DNA of 64,000 nt from Solibacillus sp. FSL H8-0538 (GTDB lineage: Bacteria > Bacillota > Bacilli > Bacillales_A > Planococcaceae). Of this stretch, positions 9,135-17,870 are shown piece after piece. The position numbers were made by a program, and so were the translations under genes. The notes beneath the pieces were generated by a model. The model was not told the origin of the DNA, ran no database searches, and saw only the letters and a program-made list of their open reading frames with translations. The DNA is taken from contig NZ_JBBOPI010000001.1 in the NCBI RefSeq assembly GCF_038003525.1, positions 3,502,001-3,566,000 on the forward strand, given 5' to 3'. Within the stretch, counting starts at the first letter, position 1, and every line of letters begins with the position of its first letter.

Positions 9135-9570
9135 GTTGTACAGAAGTAATACATTTTAGTAATAAAAATTTAAAAATTCTGTTCCAAAATGATTTTGAAT
9201 AAATACATTATTATATCAAATACTATAAAAATGTAACTGTTTTTGTTGCAACCTTGCTTTGACAATATTTCACACTCCGAAGTAACCAAACTATTCCAAA
9301 CTTTTTTCAATCGTACGTTTTTTCCTTTGATTACTTGTGAAACTACTGATATTACTGACTTTATCACACTTTTATTATTCTTAGTCTTTTGCTAGGCTTT
9401 AGGTCCTATATATACCACTTGTGAAAGTGTGAACAAATCTTATATTACAGTATTGTAAAGATTGATAATACAACGTTAAAAATTGTGTAGATTCTTTATA
9501 GTTTTTGTTATGATGAGTGAGGTTGAAAAATTACAAATCAAAACTTTTATATACATTCAGGAGGCATTCC
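9135..9570. other. AT-rich leader/intergenic region before the phosphate-transport pair
   Basis: No gene supported. A 65-codon minus-strand frame (9170-9367) lacks a ribosome binding site and has AT-driven, lysine/isoleucine-rich composition. The promoter of the DUF47-pit pair must lie here; I could not pick out a convincing -35/-10 pair or Pho box. Confidence 0.5.
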
Positions 9571-10191
9571 ATGTTTAGTTCAAGAAAGCAAGATCCATTC
9601 TTCGCAGCGTTACACAAAATTGCTGAAAACGTCCAAGAATCGGTGCATTATGCAAATGATTACCGTATCGAAACAGTAGCAGATTTAAAAGAAATTAGCA
9701 TTCGTATGAAGCAATATGAAACTACTGGTGATAAATTAATTCATGAATTGATCGTAATGTTAAACAAGTCATTCATGACACCAATTGAGCGTGAAGATAT
9801 TTTAGCTTTAGCAATTCGCATGGATGATATTTTAGACGGTACAGAAGGCACAATTGCCCACTTTGAAATGTTCTCTTTAATAGAAATCGATGAATCAATG
9901 CGTACCTTCCTTGGCTACATTGTAAAGTCAGCAGATGAAATCGTAAAAGCGATGGACCTTTTAAATAAGAAGGATTTAGTTGGTATGCGCCAACATGCAA
10001 TTCTGATTAAGGACTATGAGCGTCAATGTGACGAAGTACTTCGTTCATCAATTAAACAATTATTCTTAAACGAAAAAGATCCAATTCGCTTAATCAAATT
10101 CAAAGACATTTATGAGCAATTAGAAGAAATTGCTGACTACTGCCAAACAGTAGCTAATACAATCGAAACTATTATTATGCGTAACGCGTAA
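9571..10191 (+). CDS. DUF47 (PhoU-like) phosphate transport accessory protein (206 aa)
   Basis: All-helical PhoU-like protein of the DUF47/PF01865 family, equivalent to Bacillus YkaA. Acidic repeats such as IEREDILALAIRMDDILDGTE and VMLNKSFMTP (PhoU metal-binding type) and a second helical repeat with YERQCDEVLRSSIKQLF are visible. These proteins are found next to Pit transporters and are thought to modulate phosphate uptake. CAGGAGG precedes ATG 9571, which is better than the upstream in-frame ATG at 9517. Its stop lies 17 bases before the Pit start, so the two form one operon. Confidence 0.9.
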   Translation: MFSSRKQDPFFAALHKIAENVQESVHYANDYRIETVADLKEISIRMKQYETTGDKLIHELIVMLNKSFMTPIEREDILALAIRMDDILDGTEGTIAHFEMFSLIEIDESMRTFLGYIVKSADEIVKAMDLLNKKDLVGMRQHAILIKDYERQCDEVLRSSIKQLFLNEKDPIRLIKFKDIYEQLEEIADYCQTVANTIETIIMRNA

Positions 10192-10208
10192 GAGCGGGAG
10201 AATTACTA

Positions 10209-11225
10209 ATGGACATAATATTAATCATCACGTTATTAGTCGTTGCTTTCGCATTACTATTCGACTTTATTAACGGCTTCCATGATACAGCCAATGCGAT
10301 TGCGACTTCAGTTTCAACGCGTGCTCTACCACCACGTGTAGCAGTACTTATGGCGGCATTTATGAACTTTATCGGGGCCATCACATTCGTAGGGGTTGCA
10401 AAAGCAATTGCGAGTGACATTGTTGACCCATTTGCTTTATCTACACCTGAAGCACCTTTAATTGGTTCAGTCGTTATTTTAGCAGCTTTACTTTCAGCTA
10501 TTACTTGGAACTTAGCAACATGGTACTTCGGTATCCCATCTAGTTCTTCACATACACTAATCGGGTCAATCGCTGGTGCGGCAATTGCAGCAGCTGGCTT
10601 TGACATCTTAAACTATACAGGCTTTATTAAAATTCTTGAGGCGCTACTTTTATCGCCATTCATCGCTCTTGCAGCCGGTTTCTTAATGATGTCTCTATTT
10701 AAAATAATCTTTAAAAACACAAACCTTTATAAAACAAATAAAGGCTTCCGTACAATGCAAATCTTCACTGCGGCAATTCAATCATTCACACATGGTACGA
10801 ATGATGCGCAAAAAGCAATGGGTATTATTACGATGGCTTTAATTGCTGGTGGCTTACAGCATACAGATGATGTTCAAGGTTGGGTGCGTCTTGCCTGCGC
10901 AGTTGCAATGGGTCTTGGTACGTCAATCGGTGGTTATAAAATCATTAAAACAGTTGGTGGTAAGATTATGAAAATCCGCCCAGTAAACGGGGCTGCTGCT
11001 GACTTAGCATCTGCAACGGTTATTTTTGGAGCAACATTAATTCACTTACCGGTATCAACAACACATGTTATATCATCTGCTATTATGGGTGTAGGTTCTG
11101 CGCAACGTGTGAAAGGTGTTAAATGGGGAACGGCTCGTAAAATTGTCTTAACTTGGATTATTACAATGCCGATATCTGCTTTAATGGCGGCAATCATCTA
11201 TACAATCTTAAATTTATTCTTTTAA
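10209..11225 (+). CDS. pit: Low-affinity inorganic phosphate transporter, Pit family (338 aa)
   Basis: Membrane phosphate (metal-phosphate):proton symporter of PF01384. Both copies of the family signature are present: FDFINGFHDTANAIATSVST near the N-terminus and FTHGTNDAQKAMGIITMALI in the middle, each with the conserved G-HD/ND-AN/QK pattern. About ten hydrophobic helices; length is normal for the short Gram-positive Pit form. Co-transcribed behind the DUF47 gene (17-bp gap, GAGCGGGAG ribosome binding site). Confidence 0.93.
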   Translation: MDIILIITLLVVAFALLFDFINGFHDTANAIATSVSTRALPPRVAVLMAAFMNFIGAITFVGVAKAIASDIVDPFALSTPEAPLIGSVVILAALLSAITWNLATWYFGIPSSSSHTLIGSIAGAAIAAAGFDILNYTGFIKILEALLLSPFIALAAGFLMMSLFKIIFKNTNLYKTNKGFRTMQIFTAAIQSFTHGTNDAQKAMGIITMALIAGGLQHTDDVQGWVRLACAVAMGLGTSIGGYKIIKTVGGKIMKIRPVNGAAADLASATVIFGATLIHLPVSTTHVISSAIMGVGSAQRVKGVKWGTARKIVLTWIITMPISALMAAIIYTILNLFF

Positions 11226-11239
11226 TAAATAATAAAAAT

Positions 11240-11286
11240 AGGGCTATGTCAAAAAAGTGGAAATCCAACTTTTGACATAGCCCTTA
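11240..11286. terminator. long inverted repeat after pit (possible terminator)
   Basis: AGGGCTATGTCAAAA and TTTTGACATAGCCCT form a 15-bp stem around a loop of about 16 bases. The plus-strand U-tract is poor (TTACTACG), and a better T-rich stretch lies on the minus side. A hairpin of related sequence occurs at 33613-33650. Confidence 0.5.
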
Positions 11287-11452
11287 CTACGTTAAAGAGT
11301 TAGCTGTTCAAGGATTTCGCGTCTGTCCGTAATGCCCTTCACTAAATGAATGTGTCTTAGTAGCCTAGTGAGACACAATCTTCTTTATACATTTTTTTGT
11401 AATATGCTTTACACTAGAGGAAAAGATTAATGAGAGAGGCGGATTTTTAAGT

Positions 11453-13561
11453 ATGCACGCTTTATCTATATTCGTAACAAAAAACGCAAAAAGTATTATA
11501 GCTATTTGGGTCGTGTTTTTTGCTGTTATGGCATTCTTCGCTATTCAATTACCTACAAAATTACAGGGAGATGGGTTCTTTGTAGAAGATGATCATATAC
11601 GTATCACCGAAGAGCTTTCTGAAACGTTCGGTCTTCCCGCCAAAACGATTTTTGTGTTGTTTGAGAATAAGTCGGATGAAGAAATCAAAGACATCTTAAC
11701 AACTATCGAAAAAGTAGAGGAAATCAGTTCTATCACCTCCCCCATCGGCATTGATGCCTTAAGTAAAGACGGCATTTCCTATGCAATGCTTGATTTTGAT
11801 AATACGGTTAATAATTATCCAGCGATTGTGGACGAAATCCGTACAATTTTAACGAATGAGGTTGGGGTTGCCATTACGGGTGAACCCGTTATTAATGAAG
11901 ATATTAATGTAGCGAGCCAAAAGGATTTAATGCAAGCCGAGGCAATTGGCGTACCGATTGCGATGATTGTACTACTGCTAGCATTCGGTACGGTTGTTTC
12001 CGCACTGCTACCCATTATTATTGGTGGCGCCACGGTTATTTCTGCATTTGGAGTTTTAACGCTACTTAGCGAGACATTTAATTTATCAATTTTTGTTTTG
12101 AACATTGTGCCCATGCTTGGTCTTGCGCTTAGCATTGACTTTGCGTTGTTATACATTAACCGTTACCGTGAGGAGCGTGAACAAACATCTGTTGAAGAAG
12201 CTGTCAAAACATCAATTCGTACAGCAGGGCGCTCCATTATTTTCTCCGCTGTTTGCGTTATGATTGGGCTTGGTGCGATGGTTGTTATTGAAGTGGAGAT
12301 TTTCCAAAACATCGCATTAGGTGGCACGATTGTTGTATTTTTAGCGGTAGTATCTGGCTTAACTTTACTACCTTCAGCAATTTTATTATTAGGTGATCGT
12401 CTGAATAAATGGCGCCTATTCCGTGTTAGACGAGTTACCACTCGTTGGCAGCGTTTTGCGTCGTTTGTCATGAAGCGTCCTATTATCATTATCTTTGTAG
12501 CTTTTATTTTACTTGGGATTGCAATGATTCCTATTAAGGATATGAAGCTAACGATTCCTTCTACAGATGCGCTACCAACATCTTATGAAGCGCGCCAAAC
12601 ATACGATAAACTCGCAGCAACATTTGGTTTAGGTGAAGAAGCAGTTGTTTTTCTACTTGCTGAGCGTGAGGGAGGCTGGGAGGATGCGGACGGCCTTGAA
12701 AAGATGATGGCAATCCAGCAGCATCTTGAACAGTACCCGCTTGTAACAAAGGTAAATTCGATGTTTACTTCCGCACAAATAGATTCAGTAAACAAGTGGC
12801 AGGCTGCAATGACAAATCCTGAAAGCCCAGCTTACCTACAAACAGTTCGGGATTACTTCGTGCAAGACGAGCAAATGTATCTAACGTTCTCACTTGATGC
12901 AGACGGTGCCTCAAGTGAAGCCCAAGCCTTTGTACGGGAATTAAAGGACGAAGATTTAGGCGTTACGTTTGGGCTATCTGGACGACCGAAGTTTAATCAG
13001 GAAATTTTTGATGAAATTGCGAGCAAAATTGTTGTAGCGCTTGCCATTATTGTGACGACAACATTTATTATTTTAATGATTGCCTTCCGCTCAATCTTAA
13101 TTCCGTTAAAGGCCATCATTATGAATATTATCGGTTTAGGCGCGACATTTGGCATTCTCGTTTATATATTCCAGTTCGGTCATTTCGGACTGGAGCCAGG
13201 GACGATTGTGCTGATTATACCCGTCATCACATTTTGTTTAGTATTCGGTCTCAGTATGGACTATGAGGTATTTTTAATTTCTCGCATTCAAGAGGAATAC
13301 CAAAACGGCTCGAACAATACAAAGGCAACGATTGACGGGCTCGTTTCAACGAGTAAAATCATTACGTCAGCCGCGCTGATTATGATTGTTATTACAGGGG
13401 CGTTTGCCTTTACAGATGTTATTCCAGTCAAACAAATTGGTGTCGGCATTGCGATTGCTGTAGCCATTGATGCAACGATTATTCGTTTACTGCTCGTGCC
13501 AAGCTTAATGCGTCTATTTGGCGATTGGAACTGGTGGTTGCCGTTTAGAAAAAAACGTTAA
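11453..13561 (+). CDS. MMPL/RND-superfamily transporter (702 aa)
   Basis: Large exporter of the MMPL family, similar to Bacillus YdfJ. Two equivalent halves are visible, each with one TM helix, an extracytoplasmic domain of about 130-160 residues and five TM helices. The MMPL motifs are IDFALLYINRYREE in the first half (about 225-238) and FGLSMDYEVFLISRIQEEY in the second (about 597-615), with the Asp-Tyr pair used in proton coupling. Substrates are unknown; lipids, surfactants or drugs are typical. GAGAGGCGG precedes ATG 11453. No partner regulator lies beside it. Confidence 0.9.
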   Translation: MHALSIFVTKNAKSIIAIWVVFFAVMAFFAIQLPTKLQGDGFFVEDDHIRITEELSETFGLPAKTIFVLFENKSDEEIKDILTTIEKVEEISSITSPIGIDALSKDGISYAMLDFDNTVNNYPAIVDEIRTILTNEVGVAITGEPVINEDINVASQKDLMQAEAIGVPIAMIVLLLAFGTVVSALLPIIIGGATVISAFGVLTLLSETFNLSIFVLNIVPMLGLALSIDFALLYINRYREEREQTSVEEAVKTSIRTAGRSIIFSAVCVMIGLGAMVVIEVEIFQNIALGGTIVVFLAVVSGLTLLPSAILLLGDRLNKWRLFRVRRVTTRWQRFASFVMKRPIIIIFVAFILLGIAMIPIKDMKLTIPSTDALPTSYEARQTYDKLAATFGLGEEAVVFLLAEREGGWEDADGLEKMMAIQQHLEQYPLVTKVNSMFTSAQIDSVNKWQAAMTNPESPAYLQTVRDYFVQDEQMYLTFSLDADGASSEAQAFVRELKDEDLGVTFGLSGRPKFNQEIFDEIASKIVVALAIIVTTTFIILMIAFRSILIPLKAIIMNIIGLGATFGILVYIFQFGHFGLEPGTIVLIIPVITFCLVFGLSMDYEVFLISRIQEEYQNGSNNTKATIDGLVSTSKIITSAALIMIVITGAFAFTDVIPVKQIGVGIAIAVAIDATIIRLLLVPSLMRLFGDWNWWLPFRKKR

Positions 13562-13567
13562 TACGTT

Positions 13568-13610
13568 AAAGAGCGAACTACGATAATATTCGTAGCTCGC
13601 TCTTTTTTTC
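13568..13610 (+). terminator. intrinsic terminator of the MMPL gene
   Basis: GAGCGAACTACGA and TCGTAGCTCGCTC pair around a six-base loop and are followed by TTTTTTTC. Confidence 0.9.
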
Positions 13611-13675
13611 AAGTCCTATCTTCTTGAGAGAAATGCATTTTTTTGATTCTGTACATTTAATACACGGAAGTTCAG

Positions 13676-13888
13676 TTAACTACGTATCACAACGGATTGC
13701 TCTACTACCGGTGTCACATAGCTTGTATCGTCCATGTCAATTTCTTTAGCCGGTTTTGGGTCCCAAACTGCATAAAAGATTTGAATGGCTATAACAATTA
13801 AAACGCATACAGCTAAAATTGTTCCTACAATCATAAAAGCCACTTTCTTACCAGTAACTTCTTTACCTGGTGCCACTTTTTCTGACAT
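13676..13888 (-). CDS. Small single-pass membrane protein (70 aa), function unknown
   Basis: I do not recognise a named family. A basic N-terminus (about residues 1-15) leads into one TM helix, VAFMIVGTILAVCVLIVIAI (about 16-35), and a polar acidic tail outside the membrane. GCGGGGGAAATAG before ATG 13888 is a credible ribosome binding site. It starts 18 bases after the stop of the gene upstream, so the pair is probably an operon. Confidence 0.6.
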   Translation of the reverse strand: MSEKVAPGKEVTGKKVAFMIVGTILAVCVLIVIAIQIFYAVWDPKPAKEIDMDDTSYVTPVVEQSVVIRS

Positions 13889-13906
13889 ATCTATTTCCCC
13901 CGCATT

Positions 13907-14368
13907 TTATTTAGTCGATCTAAAGCCTTCTTCTCGTAAATATTGTACTGCCGATTCGCGCGTTCCAAATGCTTCTTCTAAATTATCCTGGTGGTACACA
14001 TTCCAAGAGCGATTTTCAAAAACTAACTCTAATTTTGTTCCTTCTCGTGATGTCCATGCTTCAACAATCGGTGAATCATCAATTTCCTCAGATAAATAGT
14101 CAATCGACGCAGTAATAATTTCTCGTAATGCATCTTCATCGTAATCACGAATGTTCACTAAACCTTGATCACTTGCTTCTTTTTCATATTTCAACAAATC
14201 GCCAACGAAAACAAAGCCGTTACCATTTGGATGTAATTTTTCAACAACAATCGACTTTTCATAAAGCGTCGCTTCAAAGTGATAATTTAAACGCTTTAAT
14301 GAAACCTCTTTTTTCGTTAATTCGGGGAATGATTCAATGATTGCTTGTTTCTGTTCAAATGTTAGCAT
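13907..14368 (-). CDS. Conserved hypothetical cytosolic protein (153 aa)
   Basis: No family name can be given. The protein is soluble and acidic, begins MLTFEQKQAIIESFPELTKK and contains a middle segment PNGNGFVFVGDLL and a C-terminal SWNVYHQDNLEEAFGTRESA that looks like an alpha-beta fold. AAAGGAG lies seven bases before ATG 14368. Upstream partner of the small membrane protein gene. Confidence 0.65.
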   Translation of the reverse strand: MLTFEQKQAIIESFPELTKKEVSLKRLNYHFEATLYEKSIVVEKLHPNGNGFVFVGDLLKYEKEASDQGLVNIRDYDEDALREIITASIDYLSEEIDDSPIVEAWTSREGTKLELVFENRSWNVYHQDNLEEAFGTRESAVQYLREEGFRSTK

Positions 14369-14426
14369 TGTATGCTCCTTTACTTTTCAATCTTACTTTT
14401 TTAGTATACCTTGTTCGCGATTAATT

Positions 14427-14447
14427 AAAAAGAGAAGCACGTTCTCT
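14427..14447 (-). terminator. short intrinsic terminator of the AI-2E family gene
   Basis: On the minus strand AGAGAA and TTCTCT pair with a five-base loop and are followed by TTTTTAATT. Confidence 0.6.
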
Positions 14448-14455
14448 CCCTACTG

Positions 14456-15535
14456 CTATACCGTCTTTGTAGCGGTTTCTTTGATTTTCTTACGCTCATG
14501 ATAAATATTTTGTACGATGACCTTCAATACCGCATAGGTTGGGATGGCCACTAAAATACCAATGAAACCAGCAATATTACCTGCTGCTAGTACAAGTGAA
14601 ATGACCGTGAGTGGGTGAATGTCTAAAGATTTCCCCATGATATTTGGTGTAATTAAATTACTTTCTACTTGTTGGGCAATGAGCGTAATGACACCTACCC
14701 AAACTACTAAAATGGGTTCCTGAATAACCGCGACAATTAAGGCGGGAATTAGTGAAAGCCATGGCCCAATAAACGGAATCATATTCATAAAGAATGCAGA
14801 AATAGCCAGTAATAATGAATACTCTAAACCAATAATTAAATAGCCTATAAACATCATTATCGCAAGTAAAAGACTAATGAGTACTTGTCCTTGTACATAG
14901 CTACGTAACACTCTATCGACATCTTCAAGTGTTTCTTTGATCCAAGTGCGGCGTTCCCCAGTAAATAAATCGTAAATTTGTGGAGCAAATTTTTCATGAT
15001 CTTTCAGCATAAAAATAAAGAAAAACGGCACTAAAATTAATGTGAATGTCGTGGATACCGCCCCACTTACAAATGAGACAATCCATTTACTACTTGTAAT
15101 TGCGATGTCTTGGATTGAGTTAGTAATCGACGTGACAAACTCCTCCACTTGAGGCGGAAGATTTTTACTGTTATCAATTACATAATTGGTCACTTCTTCT
15201 ATCTTTTCGCCTAAATACGGTGCATTCGCTGCTAAATTATTGACCTGTGTGGCAATCGGATTACCAATTAATAATAAAAGACCTATTACGAGACCGGCTA
15301 ATACAAGCACAATTGTTGTAAGACTTCCCCAACGCGGCATGCCACGCTTTTCTAAAAGTCGCTGCAACGGCTCGGATACATAGTACAACACACCCCCAAG
15401 TAGTAAAGGAATTAAAATCGTTTTAAAAATAATGACAATTGGATTAAAAATTGAGCGAATCTCAATAAAGTATTTAACAATTAATAATGCAATTAATATC
15501 CCAATCCCTACTTGAAACCAAAGCTTCTTTGTCAT
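14456..15535 (-). CDS. AI-2E family transporter (UPF0118/PerM-like, 359 aa)
   Basis: Membrane protein of PF01594 with about eight TM segments. The paired N-terminal helices, a central cytoplasmic region (HEKFAPQIYDLFTGERRTWIKE), the conserved MNMIPFIGPWLSLIPALI and the C-terminal QQVESNLITPNIMGKSLDIH motif are all characteristic. Relatives in Bacillus (YueF, YtvI, YdbI) have been linked to ion export or autoinducer transport, but no substrate can be assigned here. The start is ATG 15535 behind AAGGGAG. Stands alone. Confidence 0.88.
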   Translation of the reverse strand: MTKKLWFQVGIGILIALLIVKYFIEIRSIFNPIVIIFKTILIPLLLGGVLYYVSEPLQRLLEKRGMPRWGSLTTIVLVLAGLVIGLLLLIGNPIATQVNNLAANAPYLGEKIEEVTNYVIDNSKNLPPQVEEFVTSITNSIQDIAITSSKWIVSFVSGAVSTTFTLILVPFFFIFMLKDHEKFAPQIYDLFTGERRTWIKETLEDVDRVLRSYVQGQVLISLLLAIMMFIGYLIIGLEYSLLLAISAFFMNMIPFIGPWLSLIPALIVAVIQEPILVVWVGVITLIAQQVESNLITPNIMGKSLDIHPLTVISLVLAAGNIAGFIGILVAIPTYAVLKVIVQNIYHERKKIKETATKTV

Positions 15536-15639
15536 TTTCTAACATAACTCCCTTTCTGTCAGCTCTATCAGTACATTCTGCCCTATTGCTTTATTATAAA
15601 TCTATTTACGTTTTTGTCTGTAAAAAAGTGTCACCAATT

Positions 15640-15673
15640 GAAAAAACCTCTCCAAAAATTTCTAGAGAGGTTA
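15640..15673 (-). terminator. intrinsic terminator downstream of the M3 peptidase gene
   Basis: On the minus strand AACCTCTC and GAGAGGTT pair around a 12-base loop, with TTTTTTC following. It lies about 190 bases beyond the peptidase stop, implying a long 3' untranslated region. Confidence 0.65.
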
Positions 15674-15681
15674 CTTAAATT

Positions 15682-15816
15682 ATGGCGCTGTTAAACGCTA
15701 CTGTTGTTTTATTAGCTAATACAACCGTGATAAAGACCAACGTGGGTGTCATTATAGGAGTAGCATGTATACCACCCGTTGCGCAAGGCTTGGTTGTAGT
15801 AAGTGTTCACTACTAA
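15682..15816 (+). CDS. Possible 44-aa hydrophobic peptide
   Basis: A short plus-strand frame MALLNATVVLLANTTVIKT... ending in SVHY, with AGAGG 11 bases before the ATG. The product is almost entirely hydrophobic, like a membrane peptide, but there is no homologue I recognise and the frame lies antisense to the peptidase 3' untranslated region. It may be chance. Confidence 0.25.
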   Translation: MALLNATVVLLANTTVIKTNVGVIIGVACIPPVAQGLVVVSVHY

Positions 15817-15860
15817 TGTTTAATTCAAAAAAACAACACTGTTATTTAACATAACCTATA

Positions 15861-17558
15861 TTATAAAGCTTGATCGTCTACGCTATTTAAGTACGTTTCA
15901 ATCGTATCAATAACTGACTCTACACAGCCTTCTTCAAACGGTGATATTAAGCCTGCCTCGCGCACTAAGTTTGTGAATGATTGAGATCCACCCAGTCCGC
16001 AAAGATGTACATAATCTTTCCAAGCCGCATCAAAATCTTCGCGTGAACGCTTCCAGAATTGGAAAGCACAAATTTGTGCTAGTGTGTAATCAATATAGTA
16101 GAAAGGATTTGCATAAATATGCGCTTGACGTTGCCAGAAGCCGCCCATCTCTAAATATTCATTGCCATCATAATTACGGTGAGGTAAATATTTCTCTTCA
16201 ATTTCTTTCCACGCTGCCTTACGCTCTGCTGGTGTCATTTCTGGATTTTCATACACAACATGCTGGAACTCATCCACTGTTACACCGTATGGCAAGAATA
16301 AAAGCGCTCCACTAAGATGCGCGAATTTATATTTCTCTGTTTGGTCTTTAAAGAATAGCTCCATCCACGGCCACGTGAAGAATTCCATACTCATTGAATG
16401 AATTTCACAAGACTCATATGTCGGCCACAAATATTCAGGGATTCCGATATTGCGGCTTGAATACACTTGGAACGCATGCCCCGCTTCATGTGTTAATACA
16501 TCAATATCACCTGACGTACCGTTAAAGTTTGAGAAGATATACGGTGATTCATAATCTTCTATAAACGTACAATAGCCGCCGCCTTCTTTCCCCTTTTTCG
16601 CCTCTAAATCCATTAAGTCACGCTCAATCATAAAGTTAAAGAACTCGCCTGTTTGTGGAGATAGCTCTTCGTACATTTTCTTACCGTTTTCAACGATCCA
16701 CGCAGGCTCGCCTTGTGGTTTAGCGTTTCCAGATAAGAACTTTAAGCCTTCATCATAGTACTTGAAGTCTTCTACACCAATACGTTTTGCTTGGCGTTCG
16801 TATAATTTGCTGGCAAGTGGCACGATGAAATCACGTACTTGATCACGAAACTTTGCGACCATTTCTGCATTATAATCGACGCGGTTCATATTCACATAGC
16901 CAAGCTCAACATAGTTTTTATAACCTAACTTCGTTGCAATTTCATGACGTAATTTTACAAGTTGATCAAAAATAGTATCAAATTTTTCACCGTTTTGTGC
17001 AAAGAAATTAGTGCTCGTATCACGCGCTGCTTTACGAATGGCACGGTCAGTTGATTCACTGTAAGGTCCTAATTGGGCAAGTGTTAGTGTTTTCCCGTCA
17101 AACTCAATTTGTGCACTTGCTACAAGCTTGCTGTATTCAGAAACAAGCTTATTTTCCTTTTGCATGAGCTCAATGACTGCTGGTGAAAAGCCTTTAATTT
17201 GATTTTCCGCTAGAGCAAATAACTGCGTGCCCCATTTTTCTTCCAGTTGCGGGCGGAACGGAGATTTTACGAGCTCTTTGTAGTATTCAAAAACGATTTC
17301 TTCCGCTTCAGGCGATACTTCATCCAAGTAGTCGCGCTCTGTTTGATAAAACTCATCATTCGTATCAATCGAAGCACGGATATACACTAAATTGGCTTGT
17401 GTTGAAAAGTAATTACGTTGTGCATTGATTTTTTTAATTACTTCGCTTTGCTCTTCCACTGTTTGAGCCGCCTTGAATTGCTCAATATACGCACGTACGG
17501 CTAACTTCATTGCATCTAAATTGGGACGCTTATATTCATAGTCTTTAAAAGTAACCAT
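15861..17558 (-). CDS. M3-family oligoendopeptidase (565 aa)
   Basis: Cytosolic zinc oligopeptidase related to PepF. The catalytic motif LTHEAGHAFQVYSS (HExxH, about residue 350) and the downstream glutamate ligand in the YESCEIHSMSMEFF block are present. The length and the C-terminal helical block MGGFWQRQAHIYANPFYYIDY match the 560-residue Bacillus-type M3B subgroup. It degrades short peptides and could process peptides imported by the dtpT system, though the two genes are not linked. GAAGGGTGAAG precedes ATG 17558. Confidence 0.92.
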   Translation of the reverse strand: MVTFKDYEYKRPNLDAMKLAVRAYIEQFKAAQTVEEQSEVIKKINAQRNYFSTQANLVYIRASIDTNDEFYQTERDYLDEVSPEAEEIVFEYYKELVKSPFRPQLEEKWGTQLFALAENQIKGFSPAVIELMQKENKLVSEYSKLVASAQIEFDGKTLTLAQLGPYSESTDRAIRKAARDTSTNFFAQNGEKFDTIFDQLVKLRHEIATKLGYKNYVELGYVNMNRVDYNAEMVAKFRDQVRDFIVPLASKLYERQAKRIGVEDFKYYDEGLKFLSGNAKPQGEPAWIVENGKKMYEELSPQTGEFFNFMIERDLMDLEAKKGKEGGGYCTFIEDYESPYIFSNFNGTSGDIDVLTHEAGHAFQVYSSRNIGIPEYLWPTYESCEIHSMSMEFFTWPWMELFFKDQTEKYKFAHLSGALLFLPYGVTVDEFQHVVYENPEMTPAERKAAWKEIEEKYLPHRNYDGNEYLEMGGFWQRQAHIYANPFYYIDYTLAQICAFQFWKRSREDFDAAWKDYVHLCGLGGSQSFTNLVREAGLISPFEEGCVESVIDTIETYLNSVDDQAL

Positions 17559-17654
17559 TCTTCACCCTTCTTTCGACATTATTCGGATACCGAAATTTCT
17601 ATCTCCATTATTTACTATTTCTGAGCTTGTTGCAACTATTCAGACATAAGAAAG

Positions 17655-17748
17655 TTGCTAAAGCGCTCGTTTGCATCCTAGTGAAAGATAATGCCGCAAT
17701 CATCCACTTCATGTAAGCCCCCATTTCAAAGTTGTGGCGCTTTAGCAA
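17655..17748. repeat. Inverted repeat with TTGCTAAAGCGC arms (REP-like)
   Basis: Perfect 12-bp arms TTGCTAAAGCGC (17655-17666) and GCGCTTTAGCAA (17737-17748) enclose about 70 bases. It shares the GCTAAAGCGC end with the element at 2011-2126 and lies directly beside repeat copy J, in the space between the chemoreceptor and peptidase genes. Confidence 0.55.
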
Positions 17749-17754
17749 AGATTT

Positions 17755-17842
17755 GAAAAAAAACAACTCATCCAAAATAGAGTGAGTTGATTTCCTTACT
17801 TATGTGGATGGGAAAGTTATCATTTCTTCTCCACAAAAAAAG
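17755..17842 (-). repeat. Post-terminator structured repeat, copy J
   Basis: On the minus strand the element begins in the U-tract of the chemoreceptor terminator, then forms hairpin one (GTGGAGAAGAAATG/CTTTCCCATCCAC), the AAGTAAGGAAATCA spacer and hairpin two (CAACTCA/TGAGTTG). Stem two keeps its pairing by joint changes relative to the other copies. Confidence 0.8.
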
Positions 17843-17866
17843 TAAGAGAGTTCTCCTCCCTTACTC
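17836..17866 (-). terminator. intrinsic terminator of the chemoreceptor gene
   Basis: On the minus strand AGTAAGGGAG and CTCTCTTACT pair around GAGAA and are followed by seven T, which are also the first bases of repeat copy J. Confidence 0.8.
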
Positions 17867-17870
17867 TAAT

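Noticed and set aside
9170-9367. Minus-strand frame of 65 codons before the phosphate-transport pair
   Set aside because: No ribosome binding site, AT-driven composition and placement over the expected promoter region.
11352-11376. GTGTCT/AGACAC inverted repeat before the MMPL gene as an operator
   Set aside because: Only six paired bases with a 13-base gap; not distinguishable from chance.
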